A stretch of DNA of 64,000 bases from an uncultured Dehalococcoidia bacterium (GTDB lineage: Bacteria; Chloroflexota; Dehalococcoidia; Tepidiformales; Tepidiformaceae), in the NCBI GenBank assembly GCA_938015525.1, contig CALLPC010000004.1, positions 1-64,000 of the forward strand, written 5' to 3'. Made by a program: the position numbers and the translations under genes. The notes beneath the pieces were generated by a model, which saw only the letters and a list, made by a program, of their open reading frames with translations, had not been told where the DNA came from and did not search any database. Shown here piece after piece: positions 36,265 through 45,168 of the stretch (the stretch's first letter is position 1; each line of letters opens with the position of its first letter).

Positions 36265-37314
36265 GTGACCGGGGAACGGAAGTACGCGGAGGCGGGGGTG
36301 GACATCGCGGCGCGGGGCGTCTTCGCGCGGCGGCTGCCGGGCATCCTCGCGCGGGCGCGACGGCCGGAGGTGCTCAGCGACGCGGGGCCGTTCTCCGGGC
36401 TGTTCCGGCTGGGGAACCGGTACCGCGACCCGGTGCTCTCGGCGAGCGCTGACGGCATCGGCACCAAGGTGAAGCTGCAGCTGGCGGCGAACCGGCTCGA
36501 CCTCTGCGGGCCGGACATCCTCGGCCACAGCGTCAACGACATCCTCGTCTGCGGTGCGGAGCCGCTCTTCTTCCTCGATTACATCGCGGGCAACGGGCTT
36601 TCGAACGAACAGAAGGAGACGCTGGTGGAGGGGGTGGCCGCTGCCTGCGCGGAGGCGGGCTGCGCGCTGCTCGGGGGCGAGACGGCCGACATGCCGGACG
36701 TCTACCCGCCCGGGGAGTTCGACCTGGCGGGGTTCATCGTCGGGGTGGTGGAGCGGGACGCGATCATCGACGGCTCGCGCATCCGGCCGGGAGACGTGCT
36801 CATCGGGCTGCCGAGTTCGGGGCTGCACACGAACGGGTATTCGCTCGCCCGGCGGGCGCTGGACGTGGCCAGCGGGGAACCGCCGGAAGAGACGCGGCGG
36901 CGGCTCGAGGAGCGGCCGCCGGAGCTCGGCGGGGCGACGCTCGGGGAGGCGCTCCTGGCGACGCACCGGCCGTACGCGAAGGAGGTTCGCCCGGTGCTCG
37001 GCCTCGTGCGGGGGATGGCCCACATCACGGGCGGCGGCTACCGGGAGAACGTGCCGCGGGTCCTGCCCGCGGGGGTGACGGCCGTCATCGATACCCGCAC
37101 CTGGGAGGTCCCCGGCATCTTCCGCCTGATTGCGGCGCGCGGGCGGGTGACCGCGGAGGAGATGTACGAGGTCTTCAACATGGGGATTGGGCTGGTGCTG
37201 ATGGTGGGGCAGGAGGACGCGGAAGCGGTGCTCGCCGCGGTCGACGGGGCGGTGCGTATCGGCGAGGTGCGCGCGTGGACCGGGCGGCCGGTGGAGCTGC
37301 GCGGGCTGGAGTGA
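36265..37314 (+). CDS. purM: Phosphoribosylformylglycinamidine cyclo-ligase
   Basis: 349 residues. Step five of purine synthesis: closes FGAM to AIR using ATP. It begins YAEAGVDI, has SADGIGTKVKLQ for ATP/substrate binding, HSVNDILVCGAEPLFFLDY, LLGGETADMPDVY and GMAHITGGGYREN, all highly conserved in PurM. Length is normal. GTG is chosen as start from the family N-terminus and the close -10-like TAGGCT. No other purine gene is adjacent. Confidence 0.95.
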   Translation: MTGERKYAEAGVDIAARGVFARRLPGILARARRPEVLSDAGPFSGLFRLGNRYRDPVLSASADGIGTKVKLQLAANRLDLCGPDILGHSVNDILVCGAEPLFFLDYIAGNGLSNEQKETLVEGVAAACAEAGCALLGGETADMPDVYPPGEFDLAGFIVGVVERDAIIDGSRIRPGDVLIGLPSSGLHTNGYSLARRALDVASGEPPEETRRRLEERPPELGGATLGEALLATHRPYAKEVRPVLGLVRGMAHITGGGYRENVPRVLPAGVTAVIDTRTWEVPGIFRLIAARGRVTAEEMYEVFNMGIGLVLMVGQEDAEAVLAAVDGAVRIGEVRAWTGRPVELRGLE

Positions 37315-37350
37315 GGTTGGAGACGGGAGCGGGGAACGGGGAGCGGAGGG
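37312..37350 (+). repeat. G-rich heptamer-type intergenic repeat, copy D
   Basis: GGTTGGAGAC then GGGAGCG-GGGAACG-GGGAGCG with a 7-nt period, directly after purM. Confidence 0.6.
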
Positions 37351-37443
37351 GCGATGGGCCTGTTGGGGCTTTCCCCGATAGGCAGGGGGGCGTTCCCCGG
37401 GGGAGGATGGTGGTGCGCCCGTCGTCGTGAAGGAGGTGGCGTG

Positions 37444-37692
37444 ATGCGCGTGGTGTGTGCGTGGTGCGGCGCAGTGCTCAGCGAAGGCGAGGGACAGGTA
37501 TCGCACGGGATTTGCCCGGGGTGCTCGGAGCTGTTCGAGCGCGCGTATCTGCGGGCGCTGCGGGACCGGGCACGGCGGCAGCGGCGGCGGGGCCGCCCGC
37601 CCGCGGGCGCGCCGCTGCCCGGATTCGAGGCGGCGATGGGCGGCCGGCCGGCGTGCGGGCCGCGCAGCGTTACCAGCGCAGGCGCTGGATGA
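37444..37692 (+). CDS. Small zinc-ribbon-like protein
   Basis: 82 residues. Two Cys pairs, CAWC near residue 5 and CPGC near residue 23, make a probable zinc knuckle. An arginine-rich segment (RALRDRARRQRRRGRP) follows and could bind nucleic acid. No family is named. ATG 37444 has a strong GAAGGAGGTG upstream. The 3' end overlaps the convergent PAP2-type gene by 23 bp. Confidence 0.6.
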   Translation: MRVVCAWCGAVLSEGEGQVSHGICPGCSELFERAYLRALRDRARRQRRRGRPPAGAPLPGFEAAMGGRPACGPRSVTSAGAG

Positions 37693-38446
37693 GGGCGCCG
37701 GGGAGGCCCCGGACGCGGACATCGCCGAGGCCGGAGACGAACCACCAGGAGAGGACGACGACGAGGCCGCCCATCACCATGTCGAAGAAGTAGTGGTTGC
37801 CGGTGACGGTCACGGCCCACCACATGACGGCCGACATGGCGGCGGCGCCGGCGCGGGCGATGCGGCTGCGGGTGTTGGCCCAGATGGCCATGGAGGAGAG
37901 CAGGATCCAGCCGAAATGGAAGCTGGGGAGGGCGGCGTAGTCGTTGACGAAGGGGCCGGGCTGGAAGTAGCTGACGTTGCTGGCGGGGCCGTGGACGGTA
38001 TCGACGAAGCCGAAGTCGTAGCCGTGGAGGGCCATGAGACGGGGCGGGGCGGCGGGGAGCAGCCAGTAGGCGGCGATGCCGATGAGGGCGGAGACGACCA
38101 GGACGTTGCGGACGAAGCGGAAGCGCACGGGGTCCTTCCAGAGGAGCCAGGCGCCGATGACGAGCATGACGGGGTAGTGGCCCCAGGCGTAGACCCAGTT
38201 GGCCGCGGCCATCGCCGGGCCGCTCTGGAGGAAGGCGGCCTGCCAGCGGACTTCGAGGAAGAGGCCGAGCTGCTGTTCGACGCGGATGAGCGCGAGGCTG
38301 CGGGCGACGGCGTCGTCGACGTCGTCGGGACGGACGCCGCGGAGGAAAAAGTAGAAGAGCATGAAGGCCGCGGTGACGGCGGCCTCGGCGGCGATGACGC
38401 CGAGGCGACGGCCGGGCGGAGATGGGGGGACGGCGGACGGGACCAT
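37670..38446 (-). CDS. PAP2/Aur1-like membrane phosphatase or transferase
   Basis: 258 residues with about six hydrophobic helices. The family motifs are present: PRLMALHGYDF, then YAALPSFHFGW (the S-x-x-x-H part) and GNHYFFDMVMGG (the final H-x-x-x-D part). This matches the PAP2_3/inositol-phosphorylceramide-synthase-like group that acts on lipid head groups. Substrate unknown. Its end overlaps the small zinc-ribbon gene by 23 bp. The start lies downstream of two short palindromes (GTTAAC, AACGTT). Confidence 0.78.
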   Translation of the reverse strand: MVPSAVPPSPPGRRLGVIAAEAAVTAAFMLFYFFLRGVRPDDVDDAVARSLALIRVEQQLGLFLEVRWQAAFLQSGPAMAAANWVYAWGHYPVMLVIGAWLLWKDPVRFRFVRNVLVVSALIGIAAYWLLPAAPPRLMALHGYDFGFVDTVHGPASNVSYFQPGPFVNDYAALPSFHFGWILLSSMAIWANTRSRIARAGAAAMSAVMWWAVTVTGNHYFFDMVMGGLVVVLSWWFVSGLGDVRVRGLPGALIQRLRW

Positions 38447-38613
38447 GGCGGGGCCTGACGCGTTAACGGTGGCATAACGTTACCCGGGGCAGGTTCGGCC
38501 GGCAAGCTGGCCTGGAACAGGGGCGAGGTGTTGGAAGACCGGGAGAAGTGGCGGCGCGCCGATGGGCGCGTTGCGTTCCGGTGCCGCATACTGTAGGTGG
38601 AAGGGACGATGCG

Positions 38614-38871
38614 ATGAACGCAACGGACGACCGCGAGCAGACGATTCCCCTCGGGCGGGATGCCGAGTTCACCGGCCTGATCCGGTGCAAGCGGTGCAAT
38701 CTTTCGTACACGCCGGCGAAGTCGACGAGCGCGCTGCGGCTGACCTACTGCAGCTTCCTCTGCGAGCTGGGGGACCTCGGCTTCAGCATGCAGGGGCTGG
38801 AGCACATGGAGCGGGCGAAGAAAAAGGGTGATGACCGGCCGGCGGAAACCGTCTCGGCCGGTTCGGAGTAG
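38614..38871 (+). CDS. Small cysteine-rich hypothetical protein
   Basis: 85 residues. A CKRC pair near residue 26 and YCSFLCE near residue 46 suggest a zinc-binding treble-clef or knuckle. The middle (SYTPAKSTSALRLT) links the pairs. The C-terminal half is helical and charged. No family is recognised. ATG 38614 has GGAAGGG 9-15 nt upstream, and CATACT lies about 25 nt before the start. Confidence 0.55.
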   Translation: MNATDDREQTIPLGRDAEFTGLIRCKRCNLSYTPAKSTSALRLTYCSFLCELGDLGFSMQGLEHMERAKKKGDDRPAETVSAGSE

Positions 38872-38981
38872 GGGGCGCCGGGGGCGAGGGAGCGGCGCGG
38901 CGGGCGGGGTCTTTTGTGCCGGGCGAAGGAGTCGGCTAGGCTACGGCTTGCCGGCGGAGCCGGAGACCTCGCAGGGGCGTG

Positions 38982-39938
38982 ATGATGACAGCGGTCACCC
39001 ACCGGACGATTTCGACGAACGGCATCCAGATGCACATCGCGGAGGCAGGGAGCGGGCCGCTGGTGGTGCTCTGCCACGGGTGGCCGGAGTCGTGGTACTC
39101 CTGGCGGCACCAGCTGACGGCGCTGGCGGAGGCGGGGTTCCATGCGGTGGCGCCCGACCAGCGCGGCTACGGGCAGACGACGGCGCCGGCGGAGGTCGAG
39201 AAGTACACGCTGCTCCACCTGGTGGGGGATATCGTGGGGCTGGTGGATGCGCTGGGCGAGGAGCGGGCGGTCATCGTGGGGCACGACTGGGGGGCACCGG
39301 TCGCCTGGAATGCGGCGCTGCTGCGGCCGGACCGGTTTCCGGCGGTGGTGGGGATGAGCGTGCCGTATGCGCCGCGGGGGGACGTGCGCCCGACGGACGG
39401 GATGAAGGCGGTCTTCGGCGAGAATTTCTTCTACATCCTGTATTTCCAGGAGCCGGGGAAGGCGGAGGCGGAGCTGGAGGCGGACGTGCGGGTGACGATG
39501 CGAAAGCTGCTGTATTCGGCGTCGGGGGACCTGGTGCCGACGCCGGAGATGGGGCGGCCGCGCCCGAAGACGGCGAAGTTCCTGGACAACATGGTCGACC
39601 CGGCGGAGCTGCCGCCGTGGCTCAGCGAGGCCGACCTGGCGTTTTTCGTGGGCGAGTTCGAGCGGACGGGCTTCCGGGGCGGGCTGAACTGGTACCGGAA
39701 CATCGACCGGAACTGGGAGCTGATGGGGGCGTGGCGGAACGCGAAGGTGACGGTGCCGGCGCTGTTCCTCACGGGGGAGAAGGACCCGGTGCGGGGGTTC
39801 GCGCCGGAAGCGAACATCCGGCAGCACGTGCCGAACCTGAGGGACCTCGTGCTGGTGCCGGGCGCGGGGCACTGGGTGCAGCAGGAGGCGCCGGCGGCGG
39901 TGAACGAGGCGCTGATTCGCTTCCTGCGGGGCCTGTAG
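38982..39938 (+). CDS. Epoxide hydrolase-type alpha/beta hydrolase
   Basis: 318 residues. The epoxide-hydrolase phrase HGWPESWYSWRHQ (32-44) contains the HGxP oxyanion motif, the nucleophile is Asp102 in GHDWGAPVAW, and GAGHWVQQE holds the catalytic His near the end. Asp rather than Ser as nucleophile supports epoxide hydrolase, or possibly haloalkane dehalogenase, activity. The cap domain (about 125-230) sets specificity and cannot be read. Three adjacent starts exist (GTG 38979, ATG 38982, ATG 38985); AGGGG upstream suits the later ones. Confidence 0.88.
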   Translation: MMTAVTHRTISTNGIQMHIAEAGSGPLVVLCHGWPESWYSWRHQLTALAEAGFHAVAPDQRGYGQTTAPAEVEKYTLLHLVGDIVGLVDALGEERAVIVGHDWGAPVAWNAALLRPDRFPAVVGMSVPYAPRGDVRPTDGMKAVFGENFFYILYFQEPGKAEAELEADVRVTMRKLLYSASGDLVPTPEMGRPRPKTAKFLDNMVDPAELPPWLSEADLAFFVGEFERTGFRGGLNWYRNIDRNWELMGAWRNAKVTVPALFLTGEKDPVRGFAPEANIRQHVPNLRDLVLVPGAGHWVQQEAPAAVNEALIRFLRGL

Positions 39939-39945
39939 CCCGGGC

Positions 39946-40746
39946 TCAGCCGTAGCTGCGGGCGAGGCCGGCGCGGGCGTCGGCCTGGATGCCGTACTGG
40001 GGGATGGGGTAGCGGAGGCCGTTGGCCGCGAGACGCTCCATGCCGGCGATGGCGCGGGGGAGGTAGCGCGGCGGGAGGGCCATGAGGAGTTCGTCATCGA
40101 GGACGCCGCCGTAGCGGCGCTCGGCGTAGCAGGGGATGGCGAGGCTCGGTTCGCCGGTGGCGAGGGCGCGGCCCCAGCTGTCGGCGCAGGCGGATTCGCC
40201 GACGACGCCCCAGGTGAACTTGCGGTAGCCGCTCCACTGGAGGCCGTTGATGAAGATGATGGCCTGGCCGGGGGTGAGGTAGATGAGGACGATGTCGGGC
40301 GGGTCGAGGCGGCCGCTGGCGAGGGGTGAGACGGCCATGGCGCGGTAGCGGCCGAAGGGGACGACGTCCATGGCGGCCTGGTGGGCGGCGGCGTCCTCGG
40401 GGGTCTCGAACCAGACGCCGGCCATGCGGCGGCCGGAGCGCCACTCTTCGTCCTGCGGGTGGAGGCCGATGACGGCGCCGCACTGGGCACCGACGAGGTC
40501 ATCGGCGGTGATGCCGACGGTCCAGCCGAGGCGGGCGGCCTGGGCGACGACCTGGTCGGTGGTGTGGATGGCGGTGGGGCGGCGGATGCGGGGCACGGCC
40601 TCCATTGCTTCGATGGTTTCGAAGAGCTTCATGCCGATGGGCGGGGTGCGGAGGCGGAGGAGGCGCTCGAGGGCGGCGACGAGGGCGGGCCAGTCGTAGC
40701 GGGCCGGCTCTTCGACGGCGATGGCGTCCGGGCCGATGGTGGACAC
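39946..40746 (-). CDS. DUF169 family protein
   Basis: 266 residues. It matches DUF169: RLRTPPIGMKLFE near the start, then LVGAQCGAVIGL, SPLASGRLDPPDIVLIYLTPGQAIIFINGLQW in parts, and CADSWGRALATGEPSLAIPCYAERR. Conserved Cys in GAQCG, ACADSW and IPCYAERR suggest a metal or redox centre. Function is unknown; homologues occur in anaerobes and archaea. GTG 40746 is chosen because GGAGG lies 7 nt upstream. The stop is 7 nt from the convergent epoxide hydrolase stop. Confidence 0.82.
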   Translation of the reverse strand: MSTIGPDAIAVEEPARYDWPALVAALERLLRLRTPPIGMKLFETIEAMEAVPRIRRPTAIHTTDQVVAQAARLGWTVGITADDLVGAQCGAVIGLHPQDEEWRSGRRMAGVWFETPEDAAAHQAAMDVVPFGRYRAMAVSPLASGRLDPPDIVLIYLTPGQAIIFINGLQWSGYRKFTWGVVGESACADSWGRALATGEPSLAIPCYAERRYGGVLDDELLMALPPRYLPRAIAGMERLAANGLRYPIPQYGIQADARAGLARSYG

Positions 40747-40790
40747 TGGGGACCTCCAGGGGAAGCGTGCCGGTATGGTAGCTCGGCCGC

Positions 40791-42203
40791 TCAGGGGCGT
40801 GGCGGGGCGGTGGCGGCCCGGCCGAGGGCTTCGAGGACGGCAGCGAGGGAGGTGAACTTGACACGGGGGCGGCCCTCCCGGGCGCCGGCGGCGCGTTCGA
40901 GTTCGTCGAGGCGCTGCCAATCGGCGCAGGTGAGCCACGGGGTGCCGCGGGCGCGGAGGAGCGCCTCGATGGCGGCAGGGCCGGGCTCGGGAGGGGCGGG
41001 GAGGATGCCGGCCGCGGCATCTTCGAGGAGGCAGCGGACGGTCTCGGCGGCGTCGGGCTTGTTGGTGCCGATGACGCCGGTCGGGCCGCGCTTCAGCCAG
41101 CCGGCGACGTAGCGGCCAGGGAGCGGGCTGCCGGTGGCGGGGTCGATGACCCGGCCGGCGCGGTTGGGGACGACGCCGAGGCGCTCATCGAAGGGGAGGC
41201 CGGGGACCGGCAGGCCGCGGTAGCCGACGCTGCGGAAGACGAGGCCGGCGGGGATGGTCTCTTCCTCGCCGGTGGGCTCGGCAGCGACAGCGCCGGCGGG
41301 GGTGGCGACGAGGCGGTTGCGGACGCAGCGGACGGCGGCGACGGCACCGTCATCGCCGGGGAGGAGTTCGACCGGGGAGATGCGGAAGCGGAGACGGATC
41401 GTGCGCGGCCGGCAGGGGACGGGGGCGGCGGCGATCTCCTGGATGAGCTGGACTTTGCGGGCGAGGGTGCGGTCGGGGGAGCGTTCGAGCTCGGCGGCGC
41501 TGGCGGGGTCGAGGGCGGCCTCGGCGGGGTCGATGCGGAGGGCAGCGGCTTCGAGGGCGGTGAGCTCTTTGAGTTCGGGGGTGGTGAAGGCGGCCTGGGC
41601 GGGGCCGCGGCGGCCGAGGACGTGGACTTCGCGGATGCGGCTCGCTTCGAGGGCGTCGATGGCGTAGCGGGGCATATCGGTACGGCGGAGCTCGCCGGGA
41701 GTGAGGACGAGGATGCGGGCGACATCGATGGCGACGTTGCCGACGCCGACGACGACGGCGGCTTCGCGCTGGAGGTCGATGGCGAGGGTGGCGGCATCAG
41801 GGTGGCCGTTGTACCAGGCGACGAAGGTGGTGGCGGGGAGGGAGCCGGGGAGGTCTTCGCCGGGGATGCCCATGCGACGGTCGGACTGGGCGCCGGCGGC
41901 GAAGCAGGCGGCGTGGTAGTGGCGGGCGAGGTCGTCGAGGGAGAGGTCGCGGCCAATTTCGACGGCGGCGAAGAGGCGGACGCGGGGGTCATGGAGGAGG
42001 GGTTCGAAGGTGCGGGTGACGCCCTTGATTTTCTGGTGGTCGGGGGCGACGCCGTAGCGGACGAGGCCGAAGGGCGCGAAGAGCCGCTCGAAGATGTCGA
42101 TGGAGACGTCGATGCCGGGGGCGGCGAGCAGGTGCTCGACGGTGTACATCGCGGCCGGGCCGGAGCCGATGACGGCGATGCGGAGCGGGGACAGGGCGGT
42201 CAC
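40791..42203 (-). CDS. FprA-type ferredoxin--NADP+ reductase (adrenodoxin-reductase family)
   Basis: 470 residues. Moves electrons between NADP(H) and ferredoxin. FAD motif IAVIGSGPAAMYTVEHLL near residues 8-25, FGLVRYGVAPDHQKIK with the conserved H-Q-K, and NADP motif VVVGVGNVAIDVARIL. The end has GWLKRGPTGVIGTNKPDA, a hallmark of the mammalian adrenodoxin reductase/mycobacterial FprA group. GTG 42203 overlaps the CBS gene stop by 4 nt (GTGA), so they are coupled. Confidence 0.92.
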   Translation of the reverse strand: MTALSPLRIAVIGSGPAAMYTVEHLLAAPGIDVSIDIFERLFAPFGLVRYGVAPDHQKIKGVTRTFEPLLHDPRVRLFAAVEIGRDLSLDDLARHYHAACFAAGAQSDRRMGIPGEDLPGSLPATTFVAWYNGHPDAATLAIDLQREAAVVVGVGNVAIDVARILVLTPGELRRTDMPRYAIDALEASRIREVHVLGRRGPAQAAFTTPELKELTALEAAALRIDPAEAALDPASAAELERSPDRTLARKVQLIQEIAAAPVPCRPRTIRLRFRISPVELLPGDDGAVAAVRCVRNRLVATPAGAVAAEPTGEEETIPAGLVFRSVGYRGLPVPGLPFDERLGVVPNRAGRVIDPATGSPLPGRYVAGWLKRGPTGVIGTNKPDAAETVRCLLEDAAAGILPAPPEPGPAAIEALLRARGTPWLTCADWQRLDELERAAGAREGRPRVKFTSLAAVLEALGRAATAPPRP

Positions 42204-42652
42204 CGGCCGACCCCGGACTGGTCGATTTCGGTTTCGAGGCGGAGTTCGAGGGTGACGAGCCGGCCGGCGAGGCTGCGGAGGAGGGCCTGGGCGAGGTCGC
42301 CGGTGGTGACGAGGCCGACGAGGACGCCGCCGTCGACGACCGGGAGGTGGCGGAAGTGGCCTTCGGTCATGGCGGCGAGGACCGGTTCGAGGTCGTCGTC
42401 GAGGCGGCCGCAGATGACGTCCCGGGTCATGAGGTCGGCGGCGGTGAGCCGGTCGAGGGGGCGGCCGGCGGCGACGGCGCGGACGATGTCGCGCTCGGAG
42501 AGGATGCCGGCGACGGCGCCGGCGCGGTCGGTGACGACGAGGGCGCCGATGTTGCGGGCGGCGAGTTCGGCGACGGCGGCGGCGAGGGGCGCGTCGGCGG
42601 CGATGCAGGCGACGCCGGGCCCTTTGGTGGCGAGGACTTCGGCGAGCTTCAT
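42200..42652 (-). CDS. Tandem CBS-domain protein
   Basis: 150 residues with two CBS motifs (about 8-65 and 75-130). The first has IGALVVTDRAGAVAGILSERDIVRAV, the second has HFRHLPVVDGGVLVGLVTTGDL (both quoted to place the ligand turns). CBS pairs bind adenosine nucleotides and regulate partners. The stop overlaps the start of the FprA-type reductase, so it may sense energy or NADP state for that enzyme; that link is inference. Confidence 0.85.
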   Translation of the reverse strand: MKLAEVLATKGPGVACIAADAPLAAAVAELAARNIGALVVTDRAGAVAGILSERDIVRAVAAGRPLDRLTAADLMTRDVICGRLDDDLEPVLAAMTEGHFRHLPVVDGGVLVGLVTTGDLAQALLRSLAGRLVTLELRLETEIDQSGVGR

Positions 42653-42845
42653 GGCGGGCTCCCGGGGTGGTATGCCGCTCGAGAGGGGAGGGAAGCACAG
42701 GTAGCGCGTCGAGGGCAATCGGGGAACCCCCATGGGCGTGATGGTAGCGGGGGGCCGGGGCGGGCTGGAGGGGCGAGGGGCCCCACCCGGGACGGCCGGG
42801 CGGCTACAATTCGCCGACATCGAGATTGTGACTGGAGAGGGCACG

Positions 42846-44249
42846 ATGGATGAGCGCTGGATGCCGGCGTGGGGGATTGCGGAGCGGGTACGGCGGGGTG
42901 AGCTCCGGGCGCGGGAGGTGGTGGAGCGGGCGCTCGGGCGGATTGCGGAGCTGAACCCGGGGTTGAATGCGTTCATCCAGGTGGACGCGGAGGGGGCGCT
43001 CCGGCAGGCAGAGGCGGTGGATGCGCGAGTGGCGGCCGGTGAGGACCCGGGGCCGCTGGCGGGGGTGCCGCTCGGGGTGAAGGACCTGGAGCCGGTGCGG
43101 GGGCTGCTGTTTACGCTGGGGTCGCGGGCGTTCGCGGGGCAGGTGGCGACGGAGGATTCGGTGCAGGTGGCGCGGCTGCGGGCGGCGGGGGCGGTGGTGG
43201 TGGGGAAGACGAACACGCCGGAATTCGGCTACAAGGGGTTCACGGAGAATCGGCTCTGGGGGCCGACGCGGAACCCGTGGAACCCGGCGAAGACGCCGGG
43301 CGGGTCGAGCGGGGGTTCGAGCGCGGCGGTGGCGGCGGGGATGGTGCCGCTGGCGACGGCGGGGGATGGAGGGGGTTCTATCCGGATCCCGGCAGCGATG
43401 ACGGGCTGTTTTGGGATGAAGCCGACGGCGCACCGGGTGCCGCGGGCGGGGGAGCACGCGCCGACCTGGGGGTACTTCTCGACGCTGGGGCCGATGGCGC
43501 GGACGGTGCGGGACGCGGCGCGATACCTCGACGTCGCGTCCGGGCCGCACCCGGACGACCCGGAGGTGCTGGACGGGCCGACGGGATTCGAGGCGGCGGT
43601 GCTCGGGCCGGCGCCACGGCTGCGGCGGGTGGCGTGGAGCGCGGACCTGGGCTATGCGGCGGTCGACCGGGAGGTGGTGCGCGTGGCGCGGGCGGCAGCG
43701 GAGCGGCTGGCGGCGGCGGTAGGGGCGGAGCTGGAGGAGGCGACGCCGGCGATCGGGGACACGATGGAGGCCTGGATGACGATCGCGGCGGCGGGGGATA
43801 CCCGGCTGGTGGACGATATGCCGGAGGAGCAGCGGGCGAAGCTGGAGCCGGGCTTTTTGCGGTTTGCGGAGACGGGGCGCCAGTACACGGCGGTGGACGT
43901 GGCGCGGGCGCTGGAGCACCGGCACCAGGTAAACCGGGTGATGACCCGGTTCTTCGCGGGGTACGACCTGCTGCTGACGCCGACGACAGCGGCGACGGCG
44001 TTTGCGGCGGAGGGGCCGCCGCCGGGGGAGATCGGGGGGCGGAAGGTGGGGCCGGCGGGGTTCATCCCGTTCACCTACCCGTTCAATTTCCTGGGTCTGC
44101 CGGCTGCGTCGCTGCCGGCGGGGCTGGCGGCGGACGGGCTGCCGGTGGGGCTGCAGGCGGTGGCGCCGCGGTTCGCGGATGCGTTCTTGCTGCGGGTGTG
44201 TGCTGCGTACGAAGCGGCGAGCCCGTGGCGGTACCCGGGGCAGGAGTAG
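42846..44249 (+). CDS. Amidase-signature family amidohydrolase
   Basis: 467 residues. The Ser-cisSer-Lys triad parts are visible: GVPLGVKDLEP (Lys), GGSSGGSSAAVAAG (cis-Ser) and DGGGSIRIPAA (nucleophile Ser). The family includes GatA, but no gatB/gatC lies nearby and the end (NFLGLPAASLPAG) is typical of free amidases. Substrate unknown. ATG 42846 has GGAGAGGG upstream. An open frame extends further but has no protein-like composition. TACAAT lies about 50 nt upstream as a possible -10. Confidence 0.9.
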   Translation: MDERWMPAWGIAERVRRGELRAREVVERALGRIAELNPGLNAFIQVDAEGALRQAEAVDARVAAGEDPGPLAGVPLGVKDLEPVRGLLFTLGSRAFAGQVATEDSVQVARLRAAGAVVVGKTNTPEFGYKGFTENRLWGPTRNPWNPAKTPGGSSGGSSAAVAAGMVPLATAGDGGGSIRIPAAMTGCFGMKPTAHRVPRAGEHAPTWGYFSTLGPMARTVRDAARYLDVASGPHPDDPEVLDGPTGFEAAVLGPAPRLRRVAWSADLGYAAVDREVVRVARAAAERLAAAVGAELEEATPAIGDTMEAWMTIAAAGDTRLVDDMPEEQRAKLEPGFLRFAETGRQYTAVDVARALEHRHQVNRVMTRFFAGYDLLLTPTTAATAFAAEGPPPGEIGGRKVGPAGFIPFTYPFNFLGLPAASLPAGLAADGLPVGLQAVAPRFADAFLLRVCAAYEAASPWRYPGQE

Positions 44250-44353
44250 GCCGCCGACCCGGGCGAAGGACCGCCGGGGACCGGCCGTTCGGCCTGGGGG
44301 GCGTTCATCCCGGGGTGGCAGAATTGGGAAAACGACGACGGAGGTACTGACCG

Positions 44354-45103
44354 GTGGGACAGCTCGACGGGAAGGTGGCGATCGTGACGGGTGCCGGGTC
44401 CGGCATCGGCAAGGCGGCGGCGAAGCTCTTCGCGGCGGAAGGCGCGAAAGTGGTGTGCGCGGATGTGAGCGGGGCAGAGGCAGCGACGGCGATGGAGATT
44501 GGGCCGGCGCAGGCCGCCGCGATGACGGTCGATGTTGCGAAGGCGGCGGACGTCCGGGGGATGATGGAGCGAACGAAGGCGCTCTACGGGCGGCTGGATG
44601 TCCTGTTCAACAATGCGGGGATCGAGGGGAAGCCGGCGCCGACGACGGAGTACGACGAGGAGGATTTCGACCGGGTGCTGGCGGTCAATGCGAGGGGCGT
44701 CTTCCTCGGGATGAAGTACGGGATTCCGCTGATGCTGGAGACGGGCGGGGGCTCGGTCATCAACACGGCCTCGGTGGCGGGGCTGGTGGGGTTCCCTGGG
44801 CTGGTGGCGTACACGGCCTCGAAGGGGGCGGTCATCCAGATGACGAAGACGGCGGCGCTGGAGTACGCGACGGCGGGCATCCGGGTGAACGCGATCTGCC
44901 CCGGGGTCATCTGGACGCCGATGGTGGAGCGGTTTGCGGGCGGCTCGGAGGAGGCGCAGGCGCAGCTGACGGCGGCGGAGCCGGTGGGGCGGATGGGACG
45001 GCCGGAGGAGGTGGCAGCGCTGGCCCTCTTCCTGGCGAGCGATGCATCGTCGTTCGTGACCGGGGCGGCGCTGCCGGTGGACGGGGGTTTCCTCGCGCGG
45101 TGA
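44354..45103 (+). CDS. Short-chain dehydrogenase/reductase
   Basis: 249 residues. Classical SDR: TGAGSGIG (12-19) for NAD(P), NNAG near 86-89, catalytic Ser in NTASVAG and YTASKG (Tyr/Lys). CADVSG after strand 2 suggests NAD preference. The ending PVDGGFLAR is common in the family. Substrate unknown. GTG 44354 is chosen; GGAGG lies about 10 nt upstream. It stands between the amidase and the second dnaJ. Confidence 0.92.
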   Translation: MGQLDGKVAIVTGAGSGIGKAAAKLFAAEGAKVVCADVSGAEAATAMEIGPAQAAAMTVDVAKAADVRGMMERTKALYGRLDVLFNNAGIEGKPAPTTEYDEEDFDRVLAVNARGVFLGMKYGIPLMLETGGGSVINTASVAGLVGFPGLVAYTASKGAVIQMTKTAALEYATAGIRVNAICPGVIWTPMVERFAGGSEEAQAQLTAAEPVGRMGRPEEVAALALFLASDASSFVTGAALPVDGGFLAR

Positions 45104-45168
45104 GGGAGCGGCCCGTCCCGGCCCGCCGCGCGGGGGTGCTGGCACTCGGTTTGCTACACTGCTAATCG

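Noticed and set aside
38455-38490. GTTAAC and AACGTT palindromes upstream of the PAP2-type gene as an operator
   Set aside because: Each is only 6 bp and they share no symmetric spacing. Too weak to call without conservation data.
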